From Triglochin maritima (Eukaryota > Streptophyta > Magnoliopsida > Alismatales > Juncaginaceae): a stretch of 64,000 nt of DNA. Of the stretch, positions 1-11,232 are shown piece after piece. The notes below the pieces were generated by a model. That model was given only the letters and a program-made list of their open reading frames with translations, was not told where the DNA came from and ran no database searches. Positions within the stretch are counted from its first letter, which is position 1. Each line of letters begins with the position of its first letter. Location: contig OY821784.1 in NCBI GenBank assembly GCA_963682175.1, positions 35,693,621 to 35,757,620 on the forward strand, read 5' to 3'. The translations under genes and the position numbers were made by a program.

Positions 1-331
1 CCCCTAATTCTATTGTATTCTCCCTCATTAAGGCCACAATAAAGAATATTCATAATTTTTGAATTCATTTCAATTTCTTTCATTTGAGCCCTAGATAGAG
101 AATCTAAATCATCTTCATTTGGGGGTATGTATGGATTTTGAATAAACTTCCAATACTTAAGGTCATTTGATATTAAAAAGATTTTCATTCTATTTTTCCA
201 ATAATCATAATTTGACCCATTAAGCAAAGGAGGCCTTGTGGTGCATAAACCCTCTAAGTGATTAGATGTTGAAGCCATGCTAAAATTACGGTAAAGTAAT
301 GAAATTTAGCTAACAAGGCTCTGATACCAAA

Positions 332-1843
332 TGTAGGATCGTGTGGGTTATGGGTCCACTAATCACTTTTAATCTAATCCACAATTCTCTACTTGATTAA
401 GTAATCAAATGCGCAGCGGAATAAACAAACAAGTAGAGAAAGAAAGACAATGCAAACCACAAAAGACGCGTCGGTTTTTATAGAGGTTCGGCACCCCACC
501 CGGGTCCTAGTCCTCTCTTGTAGACTCCGCTCGACTCCGCGAGCTCCGCCTACGTCTTCACTAACCACTCCCCGTTCCGGGCCGGGAGAGAACGCCTTTA
601 CACCACAAGCAACGCGAACAACCCTCGCTTGCTTGAATTCTTCCTCTCACAATCCGAGAGGGACACTTCGGGCTTTCACCGAAGTCCTTGCTTCTTTTGA
701 CAACTCTTGTAACTGAGTGGGATTCACTCTCTAATTGAGCACACTTTGAGTAGGATGAGTATATGATCAAGTGTGTGAAGTTTAGGCTTATGGAGTGTAG
801 AATTGGGAGCTTTAAGGATTGAGGTTTCTCTCTAATGTATTGGGACAATTTGAGTTGGAGAGTTGTGTTAACAACAAGTCTTGATCCTCTATTTATAAGC
901 TCCTAAGGTATTCTAGCCGTTGGGGATAGATTTGATTGGGTTTTGTGCAAGATACACAAAGCAGAAAATCGGGCTGCAAATCTGTCCAGAACCGGTCGAC
1001 CGAAGCTAGTAAACCGGTCGACCGTTAACATGATTTCAAAGAGAACGGTCGAACAAAAGAATATTCGGTCGGACAAACGAGCTAGAACTTAACTCTACTT
1101 AAGTGAATCGGTCGAACCAAAGTATGGAGCGGTCGACCGAAAAGGGGATTCGGTTGAGACAAAGGTCAATCGGTCGAACGAGAAATGTGACGACCGATAG
1201 CAGGGAATTTTGTTTCTTGAAGAAATGTTCAACCGGTCGACCGAAACAAGGTCGTCGTTCGACCGGTTACCGAATGTATTTTGGGGTTAAGTTTGTTTTA
1301 TACGAATACGACCGTTATAGGAATACGACAAGAAAAACGGCCATATTAAAATCCGGGATCGGTCGACCGAAAAGGTAGAACCGGTCGACCGGTAGAGTTC
1401 GGTAAAATCACTGTGGAGAGTCTGTTATAAACCGGTCGAACTGAGAACTGGTTCGGTCGACCGGTTCACACAGGAAATCTGGGTTTAAGTTTATAAGTGA
1501 TTTCCGACTAAGGTTTGGGTGATCTAATGAAGTCCAAATAATGTGAAATTTTGTGTGTGACTTCTCTAAGGAACCTAGTGTGTATGTGATTGGTTTTTAA
1601 CCATTGTATGCTCAATTTACACATGTTCCTAAGACTCAAAATAAATCAAGGTTACATGTCTTCGATTTAGCTTTAATTACATGTCTTGACTTCATTTCCT
1701 TCTTTCTTGAGTCTTGATCACCTGTAGAGGTTTAGCACAATACAATATACATGCAATGCAATATGTGTGCTACTCTACATCATCATAATTAAGATTAGGT
1801 TAATTAAATCATCAAAACCTAGATTAAGGCCAAAAAGCCAACA
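332..1843 (-). repeat. LTR (3' LTR of the minus-strand copia element)
   Basis: It begins TGTAGGATCG and ends GCCAACA on the plus strand, giving the TG..CA ends of an LTR. It is 1512 bp and is repeated at 4177-5688. It lies between a PBS complement (318-329) and a polypurine tract complement (from 1844). It contains a cluster of ACCGGTCGACCG-type palindromes around 1000-1470. Confidence 0.9.
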
Positions 1844-1860
1844 ATCTCCCCCTTTTTGAT
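1844..1860 (-). other. Polypurine tract of the copia element
   Basis: On the minus strand this reads CAAAAAGGGGGAGAT directly before the LTR start TGTTGGC, the usual priming site for plus-strand DNA synthesis. Four further GGGGGAG tracts lie at about 1931-2135, the multi-PPT pattern typical of Sireviruses. Confidence 0.8.
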
Positions 1861-2566
1861 GATGGCAACCTATATCTTAATTCTATCTAAATACATGGAA
1901 TTTGTATATGTAAACTATGCAAATTAATGCTCCCCCTATGGATGTGCATAGTTTTTGTTCAATTTTATGCCAAATTCCAAGTTACCCCCTTAATTATCTC
2001 TCCCCCTTTGACATCCATCAAAAATAAAAATAAATATGACTTTAAGCATAGAATTTGGATGTCTTGTAATGAAGTTGCTCCCCCTAAATTTTGCACTTCA
2101 TTACTCTAAAAGATATAACATTTAAGCTCCCCCTTATCAATAAGGCTAAATGGAAACAATGAGTATGATGAAATTAAGTTCATTTAAGTTTCAACTTAAG
2201 CCTTATTCTCACATCCATTTAAAAAAATTGACATTTAAAATCAATGAATGTGGTAAATGATTTGCAATGAATGGGGTATATGATTTGCAATGAATTGAAC
2301 TTCTAAAGATATGACAATTTAGCATATAAACTAGATTAGAGCTAAATTTTCAGAAATTTCAAGGATAGAAATTTATACCAAACTTGAATCTTGATTAGCT
2401 CCAATCTTATTTGGTGATGCAACCGGATTCGAATTCGACGCTTTGGCTCACCCGGTCACCACCAATTTCCTCCTCAAGCTCCTACAAGTGTAGACTTAGG
2501 TACCCAAACAACTTTGGGTCCTTGAACATTAGCTTTTGGGATCCAAACCATTTTGGTTTTGGGTGC

Positions 2567-4123
2567 CTACACACTTGAGGAACTAGATTTAACAAATACA
2601 TGCTTGCCATTTAAAGTAGTATGAGATACATGGTTTTTCAAATGCACATTGTATCCTAAACCATGTTTAGCCAATGATTGTCTTTGACTACTCAAAAGCA
2701 TATCAAGCATTTTTGTTCCTTTAGTGAACATTTCAAGATCTTTTCTTAATTGCATATTTGAGGCTTTAAGATCTACATGTTCATCAATAATGGGTGTTTT
2801 ACTTAGACTAGCAAGTGATGATTCATTTGATTCAAGTCTAGCAATCACCTCATTCTTTTCATTCATGATTAATTCAATTTGGCATTTGAGATCATTTATA
2901 GTTTTTCTATCATTTTTGTTCTTTTCACAAATGATCTCATATTGTTTAACTAAATCATGAAATGCATTTTGAAGCTCATCATATGTATATGATTCATCAT
3001 TAGTATTAGAATTAGAGCTAGCACTAGAATATGATTTATTTGAACATGAATTGCTTCTAGTGGTGTAAGAGTTAGAAGATACCTCACTTCCTTCATCTTG
3101 AATTGCCATGTAGCACATATGCGCATATTCCTTTGTTGATGAAGGTGCGGTTGATTTGGATGACGACGACGACGTATCGTCCCAAGTGGCCTTGTGAGCT
3201 TCCAACCTCTTTTCTTTTCTCTTACTCCTCTCCTTTTCTCTTCTTCTCTCCCTTCTCTCATTTTTCTTTTCCCCTTCTCTTCTCTCATTTTCGCTCTCCT
3301 CCCTCTCTTTTTCTTTTTCTCTTTTCTCACTTCTTCTACCTCTTCTTTCATTCTTTTCTCCCTTATCCCTCTTGAGGTATTTGAAGAAGTCTTGGGCAAG
3401 GACCTCAATGTCCTCTTCTTCCACCCTCCTTGGCTCATCAAAATTTGCATGCAATGCCACCATGGAGTTTTTCTTTGAAGCTTCCTTCTCTCTTCGATGA
3501 CTCAATTGGAGCTCATAGGCCATGAGATTTCCAATGAGTTCCTCCATCTTCAATTTTGAAAGATCGTGCGATTCTTCGATTGCCACGACCTTGTCTTCCC
3601 AATCGTTGCTCAATGACCGGAGGAATTTTCGAGTCATCTCTCCTTCATTTATCCTTCTTCCAAGAATCAAAAGAGAGTTAGTGATATCGGTGAAGCGAGT
3701 GTTCATGTCGCTTATGTTCTCACCGATTTGCATAGAAAATATTTCATATTTATGCATGAGGAGACTTATCCTAGTTTCTTTGGTTTTGCTATCACCCTCA
3801 TGATGCATTTGTAACCTATGCCATATTTCATTTGCACTTTCACATCCCCTAATTCTATTGTATTCTCCCTCATTAAGGCCACAATAAAGAATATTCATAA
3901 TTTTTGAATTCATTTCAATTTCTTTCATTTGAGCCCTAGATAGAGAATCTAAATCATCTTCATTTGGGGGTATGTATGGATTTTGAATAAACTTCCAATA
4001 CTTAAGGTCATTTGATATTAAAAAGATTTTCATTCTATTTTTCCAATAATCATAATTTGACCCATTAAGCAAAGGAGGCCTTGTGGTGCATAAACCCTCT
4101 AAGTGATTAGATGTTGAAGCCAT
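2567..4123 (-). CDS. Retrotransposon Gag (copia, UBN2/DUF4219-type), probably truncated
   Basis: This encodes a 518-residue Gag polyprotein that would package retrotransposon RNA. The N-terminal 230 residues have the copia Gag pattern: PPLLNGSNYDYWKNRM near residue 17, then a helical region with LMHKYEIFSMQIGENISDM and LILGRR. Residues about 250-320 are a highly charged Arg/Glu/Lys stretch, followed by a Ser-rich region and a coiled-coil-like C-terminal part. No CCHC zinc knuckle is seen. After the stop at 2567 the same strand still reads Gag-like tail words such as VWVPKST, so the end has probably been eroded by the internal deletion that removed pol. The ATG lies about 40 bp inside the PBS. 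The first part of the same gene is repeated at 278-1. Confidence 0.85.
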   Translation of the reverse strand: MASTSNHLEGLCTTRPPLLNGSNYDYWKNRMKIFLISNDLKYWKFIQNPYIPPNEDDLDSLSRAQMKEIEMNSKIMNILYCGLNEGEYNRIRGCESANEIWHRLQMHHEGDSKTKETRISLLMHKYEIFSMQIGENISDMNTRFTDITNSLLILGRRINEGEMTRKFLRSLSNDWEDKVVAIEESHDLSKLKMEELIGNLMAYELQLSHRREKEASKKNSMVALHANFDEPRRVEEEDIEVLAQDFFKYLKRDKGEKNERRGRRSEKREKEKEREESENERREGEKKNERRERRREKERSKRKEKRLEAHKATWDDTSSSSSKSTAPSSTKEYAHMCYMAIQDEGSEVSSNSYTTRSNSCSNKSYSSASSNSNTNDESYTYDELQNAFHDLVKQYEIICEKNKNDRKTINDLKCQIELIMNEKNEVIARLESNESSLASLSKTPIIDEHVDLKASNMQLRKDLEMFTKGTKMLDMLLSSQRQSLAKHGLGYNVHLKNHVSHTTLNGKHVFVKSSSSSV

Positions 4124-4162
4124 GCTAAAATTACGGTAAAGTAATGAAATTTAGCTAACAAG

Positions 4163-4174
4163 GCTCTGATACCA
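4163..4174 (-). other. Primer binding site (initiator Met-tRNA)
   Basis: The minus strand reads TGGTATCAGAGC, the standard plant copia PBS complementary to the 3' end of initiator tRNA-Met. It sits two bases from the LTR that ends at 4177. The same site is repeated at 318-329 next to the other LTR. Confidence 0.9.
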
Positions 4175-4176
4175 AA

Positions 4177-5688
4177 TGTAGGATCGTGTGGGTTATGGGT
4201 CCACTAATCACTTTTAATCTAATCCACAATTCTCTACTTGATTAAGTAATCAAATGCGCAGCGGAATAAACAAACAAGTAGAGAAAGAAAGACAATGCAA
4301 ACCACAAAAGACGCGTCGGTTTTTATAGAGGTTCGGCACCCCACCCGGGTCCTAGTCCTCTCTTGTAGACTCCGCTCGACTCCGCGAGCTCCGCCTACGT
4401 CTTCACTAACCACTCCCCGTTCCGGGCCGGGAGAGAACGCCTTTACACCACAAGCAACGCGAACAACCCTCGCTTGCTTGAATTCTTCCTCTCACAATCC
4501 GAGAGGGACACTTCGGGCTTTCACCGAAGTCCTTGCTTCTTTTGACAACTCTTGTAACTGAGTGGGATTCACTCTCTAATTGAGCACACTTTGAGTAGGA
4601 TGAGTATATGATCAAGTGTGTGAAGTTTAGGCTTATGGAGTGTAGAATTGGGAGCTTTAAGGATTGAGGTTTCTCTCTAATGTATTGGGACAATTTGAGT
4701 TGGAGAGTTGTGTTAACAACAAGTCTTGATCCTCTATTTATAAGCTCCTAAGGTATTCTAGCCGTTGGGGATAGATTTGATTGGGTTTTGTGCAAGATAC
4801 ACAAAGCAGAAAATCGGGCTGCAAATCTGTCCAGAACCGGTCGACCGAAGCTAGTAAACCGGTCGACCGTTAACATGATTTCAAAGAGAACGGTCGAACA
4901 AAAGAATATTCGGTCGGACAAACGAGCTAGAACTTAACTCTACTTAAGTGAATCGGTCGAACCAAAGTATGGAGCGGTCGACCGAAAAGGGGATTCGGTT
5001 GAGACAAAGGTCAATCGGTCGAACGAGAAATGTGACGACCGATAGCAGGGAATTTTGTTTCTTGAAGAAATGTTCAACCGGTCGACCGAAACAAGGTCGT
5101 CGTTCGACCGGTTACCGAATGTATTTTGGGGTTAAGTTTGTTTTATACGAATACGACCGTTATAGGAATACGACAAGAAAAACGGCCATATTAAAATCCG
5201 GGATCGGTCGACCGAAAAGGTAGAACCGGTCGACCGGTAGAGTTCGGTAAAATCACTGTGGAGAGTCTGTTATAAACCGGTCGAACTGAGAACTGGTTCG
5301 GTCGACCGGTTCACACAGGAAATCTGGGTTTAAGTTTATAAGTGATTTCCGACTAAGGTTTGGGTGATCTAATGAAGTCCAAATAATGTGAAATTTTGTG
5401 TGTGACTTCTCTAAGGAACCTAGTGTGTATGTGATTGGTTTTTAACCATTGTATGCTCAATTTACACATGTTCCTAAGACTCAAAATAAATCAAGGTTAC
5501 ATGTCTTCGATTTAGCTTTAATTACATGTCTTGACTTCATTTCCTTCTTTCTTGAGTCTTGATCACCTGTAGAGGTTTAGCACAATACAATATACATGCA
5601 ATGCAATATGTGTGCTACTCTACATCATCATAATTAAGATTAGGTTAATTAAATCATCAAAACCTAGATTAAGGCCAAAAAGCCAACA
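4177..5688 (-). repeat. LTR (5' LTR of the minus-strand copia element)
   Basis: This is the 1512-bp second copy of the LTR at 332-1843, with the same TG..CA ends and the same cluster of GGTCGACC palindromes at about 4845-5310. In element orientation it lies upstream of the PBS and gag, so it would carry the promoter. Confidence 0.9.
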
Positions 5689-6400
5689 GTGTCGAGTTTC
5701 ATATGAAAATGAGACACATTTGGTGAATTAATTAAAATCAATGTGTCATGAGAATTGACATAATTAGAATCATAATAAATTCATATGAGGTATATATTAT
5801 GGGGTGTAATAATTTAATATTACATATGATAATATATATAGGATGTGAATTGCTAAAAACCCCAAAAGATCAAATTTTGTTGGAAATAAATCCAAAATTT
5901 GACAAAGGCAAAATAGGGGTCAAACACGGTGAACCGTTCATGGTTCGGTCGACCGGGGTATCTTCGGATCGGTTAACCGAATAGGGAACGGGTAAACACA
6001 ATTGGTTGACCGAAATTGTCTGGAGTGCCTGGACAATCAGGTTCGGTTAACCGAGTGTGCACGGTCAACCGGGAAGTAGTATTTTCGGTTGACCGAATGT
6101 GACACGGTCATCCGATGACTATGTCTCAGGAGCGATTCTGGTGGGTCAACGGTAGACCGAGTAAAAGACGTGGTTCGTCCGAATTCTTCCAGGAAATTTT
6201 TCTCATACGGATTCGGTCGACCGTCTAGCTCACGGTGCACCGAACTGGTGCTATAACCGAATGGTTTGGTTGACCGAATAATCTTGTTTAGAGTTTGGTG
6301 AACACTCGGAGGCAAATCCGTGGACGATTCAACGGGCAACGCGACTCCGAATCTTCAAAAGGTTTTAGAGAACCTTTAGGTATGATTCTACCTTTGTGAT
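5689..6400. repeat. LTR-like DNA with GGTCGACC/GGTTAACC motif array
   Basis: No gene is seen. From 5945 to 6290 there are about ten sites of the form CGGTCGACCG, CGGTTAACCG and CGGTCAACCG, often spaced 20-40 bp apart. The motif style is that of the LTR next door, but the surrounding sequence differs, so this looks like an LTR fragment of another family. I could not find both ends. Confidence 0.5.
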
Positions 6401-6639
6401 TTATTTTAATAAATGTAGGATTGCATGTTATTAGAATAATCACAAAACTATGTACATAAAAATTGTTGAAAATATGAAAATTGATCTTGTATGTTGTATT
6501 AAATTTTTTAAAATATATACATACATAGGGACACGAAATCCTACAGGAAGAAGCAGTCGTGGACCTAGTTTCTCTGATTGTTGTCCAGTAGAGTCACGAA
6601 ATAACCCAATTTATTTATTATCACTGATAGAATTTTAGG
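6401..6639. other. AT-rich spacer
   Basis: Between the LTR-like DNA and the dead transposase. Nothing recognisable. Confidence 0.4.
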
Positions 6640-7565
6640 AATAAATGCTTGTGTTAGATATGCATTTCCTCCTTCTGAGGGATATGTGCATCATTTCTAT
6701 CTACGACACATGAAAGTGAACCTTGAAAAAACCTTAATTGCAAGGAAAGATCAGGACACATCAAGTTTTACGAAGTGGGCAAAACATATTCACTTATGAA
6801 ATTTGAAGAGTTGATGAAGGCAATTGCAGATGAACACCAACATGTGTACGAGTGGATTCAACATCAGGGTGCATTAGAGAGATGGACTTCTTGTCACGAC
6901 GAGGGTCGTCGATTCGGGGTTATGATAACTAATATGTCTGAAAGCTTCAAGAATGTGTTACGAGGAGCACACGAGATGCCTATTACTACGATGATTTTGA
7001 TGACATTTTTTTCGCTTTGAACAAATTCTTCATGAAAAAAAGAGACGTCATTGTCTCGTGGGATGGTGTATATGTACTAACTACATAAAGAGTGTTGAAG
7101 GAAAATAGAGTAATTACAAGATCTCATGTAGTGACTAGATACCACCAGTTAATGTATAAGGTGGAAGTCAATGATCGGACAAAGTACATTGTCAAAATTG
7201 AATGAGTTATTAATTGTAGTTGTGGATACATAATTGCATTGCACGTCCATTGTTCATATGTATTGGCAGTTTGTACTGAAAGACGTGCAAATGTGAACAC
7301 TACTCATTTAGTCTCGTCGTATTATCAAGTAGAATTGTTCAAATAAGCATACATACCTATATTTATCTCCAATCCTGATGAAAGATCTTGGCCAGAGCGT
7401 GGCGACATCACAATGACGCCTTTCAAAATTAAAAGACCACCCGGTCATCCAAGATCAACACGAATCCGAAATGGGATAGACAAACACTCTGGTAGAAGGG
7501 TAAGGTGTGACAGATGTGGCAGTATATGACACAACCAAAAGAGATGTAAAGAACCTATATGATGT
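6640..7565 (+). pseudogene. Decayed MuDR/mudrA-type transposase (C-terminal part)
   Basis: Pieces in all three plus frames together make the C-terminal third of a Mutator transposase. Around 6655-6720 one frame reads RYAFPPSEGYVHHFYLRHM, resembling the CxxH region after the second catalytic Asp. From 6775 another frame reads WTSCHDEGRRFGVMITNMSE followed by SFKNVLRGAHEMPIT. At 7205-7290 there is a SWIM-finger-like CSCGYIIALHVHCSYVLA. At 7480-7555 there is a knuckle-like tail, RCDRCGSI then HNQKRC. Frameshifts and in-frame stops make it dead. It belongs to a different branch from the intact transposase immediately downstream. Confidence 0.8.
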
Positions 7566-7576
7566 AATAGTTTATG

Positions 7577-7639
7577 GGAACTACTAAACGTCGCCCCAAA
7601 ACTACTTAAATCGCCCCTTGAAATTACCAAATTGCCCTT
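7577..7639 (+). repeat. Left terminal inverted repeat of the Mutator-like element
   Basis: It begins GGAACTACTAAACGTCGCCC and ends AATTGCCCTT. The reverse complement of the right end matches it with about five or six differences. The 9 bases before it (7568-7576) repeat after the right TIR with one mismatch. Confidence 0.85.
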
Positions 7640-7673
7640 AACAATATATTTAATACCCATATCGTCCCGTGTC

Positions 7674-7680
7674 TATAAAT
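7674..7680 (+). promoter_or_regulatory. TATA box of the transposase-OTU gene
   Basis: TATAAAT lies 35 bp inside the left TIR and 52 bp upstream of the chosen start codon at 7732. It places transcription start close to the TIR, as in MuDR. Confidence 0.6.
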
Positions 7681-7731
7681 AAGGCATATGGTCTTGTATA
7701 TTCATAATTTATCAGTAAAAACACCACGAAA

Positions 7732-10700
7732 ATGTCTGACGAGGGTGATGCATCGGGTGAGGTAAGCCTGGCGCGGGGCAAATTTTGGGCCGAGCGTCTG
7801 CATTAGACGCCTCCCCCATGGTGAGGGCGTCTGCGTAGGACGCCCTCCCCATGGACTAGGCGTCTAACGCAGACGCCTCCCCCATGGGATAGGCGTCTTA
7901 TGTAGACGTCCTCCCCATGGGTAAGGCGTCTGTAGTAGACGCCCTTCCCTTCGGTCAGGCGTCCTACGCAGACGCCTTACCGTTGGGGAAGGCGTTTAAC
8001 ACAGACGCCCCATCCATGGGGCAGGCGTGTAACACAGACGCCTATTTTTTTTTTTTTTTGATTTTGATTTTGTTTTTTTAATTTCGACATTATTTTTGTA
8101 ATTTTTTAATTTCGAATTTATTTTTTTATTTTTTTTAATTTTGATTTTATTTTTGTAGGTTCCAGATTTCGGTGGTGATGGAGTGGATTACAGTGAGTTA
8201 TTTCAAACTACACAAATCTTTGCAACAATCGATGAAGCATGTAAATGGGCCAAACAAGTAGCTATCGGAGCTGGGTTTTTTTTGGTCGTGTCATCGTACA
8301 AAACAAGATCAGATAGTCGGATGGATTGTTATTTGAGATGCGACCGGCGAAATCAAATGGAGTCTCGGGATATGGATACTGCACTTCGAAGAAACACCAA
8401 AAGAAAGGGTTGCGGTTGCCGTTTCTTAATAAAAGTGGTGGAGCGACGAGATCGTGATGGATGGGTTTTGGTTTTTAATAGTGCTCACGGACATCACAAC
8501 CACAGACTGGCAGTTTATCCAGAGGGTCATCGTCAAATTAGTGGTCTAAGTTCTGGGGCGAAGAAGATTGTTCGTGATATGACAGAGGCGCAAGCAAAAC
8601 CACGGAACATCTTGAAGGCAGTAAAAGAAAAATTCCCGGAGGACAATCCAAATCAAAGGCATATTTATAATTTCAGAGATTACATGAGGAGGACAAAATC
8701 TGAAGATCGGAATCCCGTCCAGCAGTTTCTCTACCAAGCAGTGCAGTGTGAGTACTTACATTGGATTATGGCGGATCCAGAAACTGATGTCGTCACTCAC
8801 GCTTTTTTGGCACATCCGACGTCAGTCCAGTTGTTGCGGACATATCCTTTCGTTATCTGCATGGATTCGACTTACAAGACGAACAAGTATAAGATGCCTT
8901 TGTTCGAAATGATTGGGGTCACACCAGCAAACATGAATTTCCTTATTGGATATGCGATTTTGATGGATGAATCTTACTCCAGTTATTTGTGGGTGATGGA
9001 GAAGTTGAGAGATCTGTTATTGGGGACTGTCAGCCCGACTGCAATAATAACAGACCGGGAGTTAGGCCTTATGCGACCAGTGAGAGAGGTTTTTCCAGAC
9101 TCTGCTCATTTACTCTGCACATGGCACATCAACAAAGACGTATTGAATTACGCGTACCACGTATTCGGCAAGAATAAGGAGATGGCAGAGACTTTGAGGC
9201 GTGGAAGATGGAGGAAGATCATGCTTTCTACTTCAGAAGCCGAGTATGATAGAGCTGTGTATGCTCTGAAAGATTTGTATAGATCGTGGCCGGCTATCAC
9301 GGAGTATCTGGACACCACGTGGTTAGTGCATAAAGAAAAGTTTGTGCTGAATTGGACGAACAAAGTCCTTCATTTTGGGAACACCACGAATTGTAGGGTC
9401 GAAAGTGCTCATTCGGCTCTAAAAGAGTGGATTTCTACATCGACTGCAGCTCTGGACACTCTTTTCGAGCGCGTCAACGCGGCTACTGAAATGCAGCTGA
9501 CGAATATTCGAAACTTTCTTGAAGACTCGAGACGGCGAAATTTGACTAATTTCGGACATCCTCTATATCGTCACATAAATGGTAGAGTTTCGCATCACTG
9601 TTTGCAGTTGCTGAGTCAGGAGGTGAAGAGAATGCAACAGTTAGATGATGAAGTTGAATATCGTTGCGAGTGCGCTTTTCTGACTTCTCATGGGATACCT
9701 TGCGCATGTACCATCCGTGGATGTCTTGAATCAGAAAACGGAATTTACTTAGAGCAGATTCATTCGTTCTGGAGGACACTTGTCATTGGGGAAGGAGCCG
9801 GGAACGCAGAGTTTGTGTCTCAGGCAGCTCAAGACGCCGAACATTTTCGCAGTCTGGTTGATGAGATTGCAGGAAGTGACCCTACCGTAATTCGATCTGC
9901 CTCTCGGGTTTTATTCGAGCAGCTACACCCCGAACATTCGAATTTGAAAGAGCCTGCAGTAAAAACAAAGCTACGAGGTCGACCAAGGGGAAAGTCGACA
10001 CGACGGGACCCTAGTGCGTTTGAGTATGCAGAGCGAGGTAGTGGTCGATCTTCAGGTAGTGGGAGTAGAGGTCGTGGTCGTTCTTCCGGTAGTGGAAGCA
10101 AAGGTCGTGGTCGATCTTCTGGTTCTTCGTCAGTGAGAGGAGGATCAGGTATACCATCCTTACATTTATTATTATTATTATTTTGTTATTTATTTCAGTA
10201 AATATGTATCTTTTGTTATTATATCTAACTGTATTTTTTGTTCATATTGTAGTGACTGGGCGGGCTGACGTAGACGACTTCCCATATGGAGATAGAATTC
10301 CAGGAATCATTATGCCATTCCTACACCAGTGGAATGATGTACGTGCTGATGGAAACTGTGGATTTCGATGTGTCGCCGATGTTTTCCACGGTGGTGAAGA
10401 CAATTGGCAACTCGCCCGTCGTTCGATTTCAAATGAGATAGCTGCGAACCCATCTTTTTATGAGCACGTATACTACGACGGTGTGGCGGAGGCTCGTCAC
10501 CGGATTAATTGGGGCGGGGGACCTTGTGGCGAGAATCACTATATGGAGACGTGGACGGACTTGTTTCCCATTGCAAATTTTTACAAGTGTGCAGTTATGT
10601 TCTTCTCTCTCGGAAATGATGGTTCGTTGTACCCATGTCTTACAGTTCTACCTTGGGAGAGTCCGCCTACCGTGACGAGACCGTGCAGAGAGTTGATTAT

Positions 10701-10872
10701 TGCTCATTTAGGGAGTTACGCTCATTACATTCGTTTGGAATTGAATGAGGGATTCCCCGTACCTCCTATAGCGACTCTGTGGTATCAAATACGAGATGAG
10801 AGTGTTATTGGATGGGAGCTGGAGTACCAACATAGGATAGCATATTGGCAACAATTATGTAATATGTTTTGA
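7732..10872 (+). CDS. FAR1/MULE transposase fused to OTU cysteine protease (three exons, 879 aa)
   Basis: Exons inferred: 7732-7761, 8159-10148 and 10253-10872, with GT..AG introns and consistent phase. The start is ATG in a short first exon (MSDEGDASGE) after a TATA box. Residues about 55-130 form a FAR1-type zinc region (CGC plus HGHHNH). The MULE transposase core has Asp246 (ICMDST), Asp309 (ITDRE) with the CTWH motif, and Glu425 (CRVES). A SWIM-like finger follows at 513-527, with CEC and CAC, so the usual final His is Cys. Then come GRPRGK and RGRGRSSGSG basic repeats. The last exon is an OTU domain with Asp706, Cys709 (DGNCGFRC) and His831 (AHYIRL), a complete deubiquitinase-type triad. 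The transposase should bind the TIRs and cut the element out. The OTU role is inference: it may protect the transposase or host factors from ubiquitin-linked turnover. Confidence 0.88.
7785..8044. repeat. Array of GGCGTCT palindromes in the first intron of the transposase gene
   Basis: About eight imperfect palindromes of the form GGCGTCTAACGCAGACGCC repeat about every 36 bp. They are separated by TCCCCCATGGG-like linkers that are themselves palindromic (CCATGG). A T tract (about 8046-8060) and AT-rich DNA follow up to the splice acceptor at 8158. Confidence 0.85.
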
Positions 10873-11232
10873 TATGTTTGTATAATTATGTAATATGTTT
10901 TGATATGTTTGTACATTATATAGTGTTGCTTTATTATGTAATATGTTTTGATATGTTTGCTTTATTTGCATTATATATAATAGTACGAAAGGTTATCAAA
11001 CACAAATACAAATAATAAGGGTACAACAGATAAGCAAAACACAAATACAAACAATAAGCGTACGACATGTTCGCAAACACAAACACAAATAATAAATAAT
11101 AAGCGTACAACAGATAAACAAATATAAATGCAAATACTAAGCGTACCACAGATAAGCAAACACAAATACTAAGCGTACAACAGATAAACAAATATAAATA
11201 CAAATACTAAGAGTACGGTACAACAGATCAGC
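10853..11232. repeat. AT-rich tandem repeats between the two converging genes
   Basis: At 10855-10960 a 26-bp unit containing TAATATGTTTTGATATGTTT is repeated about three times. At 10990-11225 units of about 40 bp containing AAGCGTACAACAGATAA and CAAACACAAATAC are repeated about six times. They form the shared 3' ends of both genes and may hold their polyadenylation signals. Confidence 0.7.

Larger units (their letters stand above)
1..5688 (-). mobile_element. Gag-only Sirevirus-type Ty1/copia element in LTR-internal-LTR-internal array
   Basis: Positions 1-1843 repeat at 3846-5688 with a constant offset of 3845. Reading the minus strand gives LTR (5688-4177), internal DNA with a gag gene (4176-1844), a second LTR (1843-332) and then the start of another internal region (331-1) that runs off the window. 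PBS, polypurine tract and TG..CA LTR ends are all present. No protease, integrase or reverse transcriptase is seen in the 2.3-kb internal part, so this copy is non-autonomous. The multiple GGGGGAG tracts and the large gag are typical of Sireviruses; that lineage call is from memory of the family. The two LTRs look identical wherever I compared them, so the event is recent or the array arose by recombination. Confidence 0.85.

Noticed and set aside
450..1378. Open frames inside the left LTR, repeated at 4295-5223
   Set aside because: They lie in the LTR, have no family resemblance and appear twice only because the LTR is duplicated.
2724..3803. Several open frames overlapping gag on either strand
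   Set aside because: They are shadows of the charged, low-complexity part of the gag gene.
7785..8044. Evenly spaced repeats resembling a CRISPR array
   Set aside because: Nuclear plant DNA, the spacers are themselves related and palindromic, and the array is in an intron of a transposon gene.
10934..11203. Minus-strand open frames rich in Leu, Cys, Val and Phe
   Set aside because: Translation of a 40-bp AT-rich tandem repeat; no start context or family.
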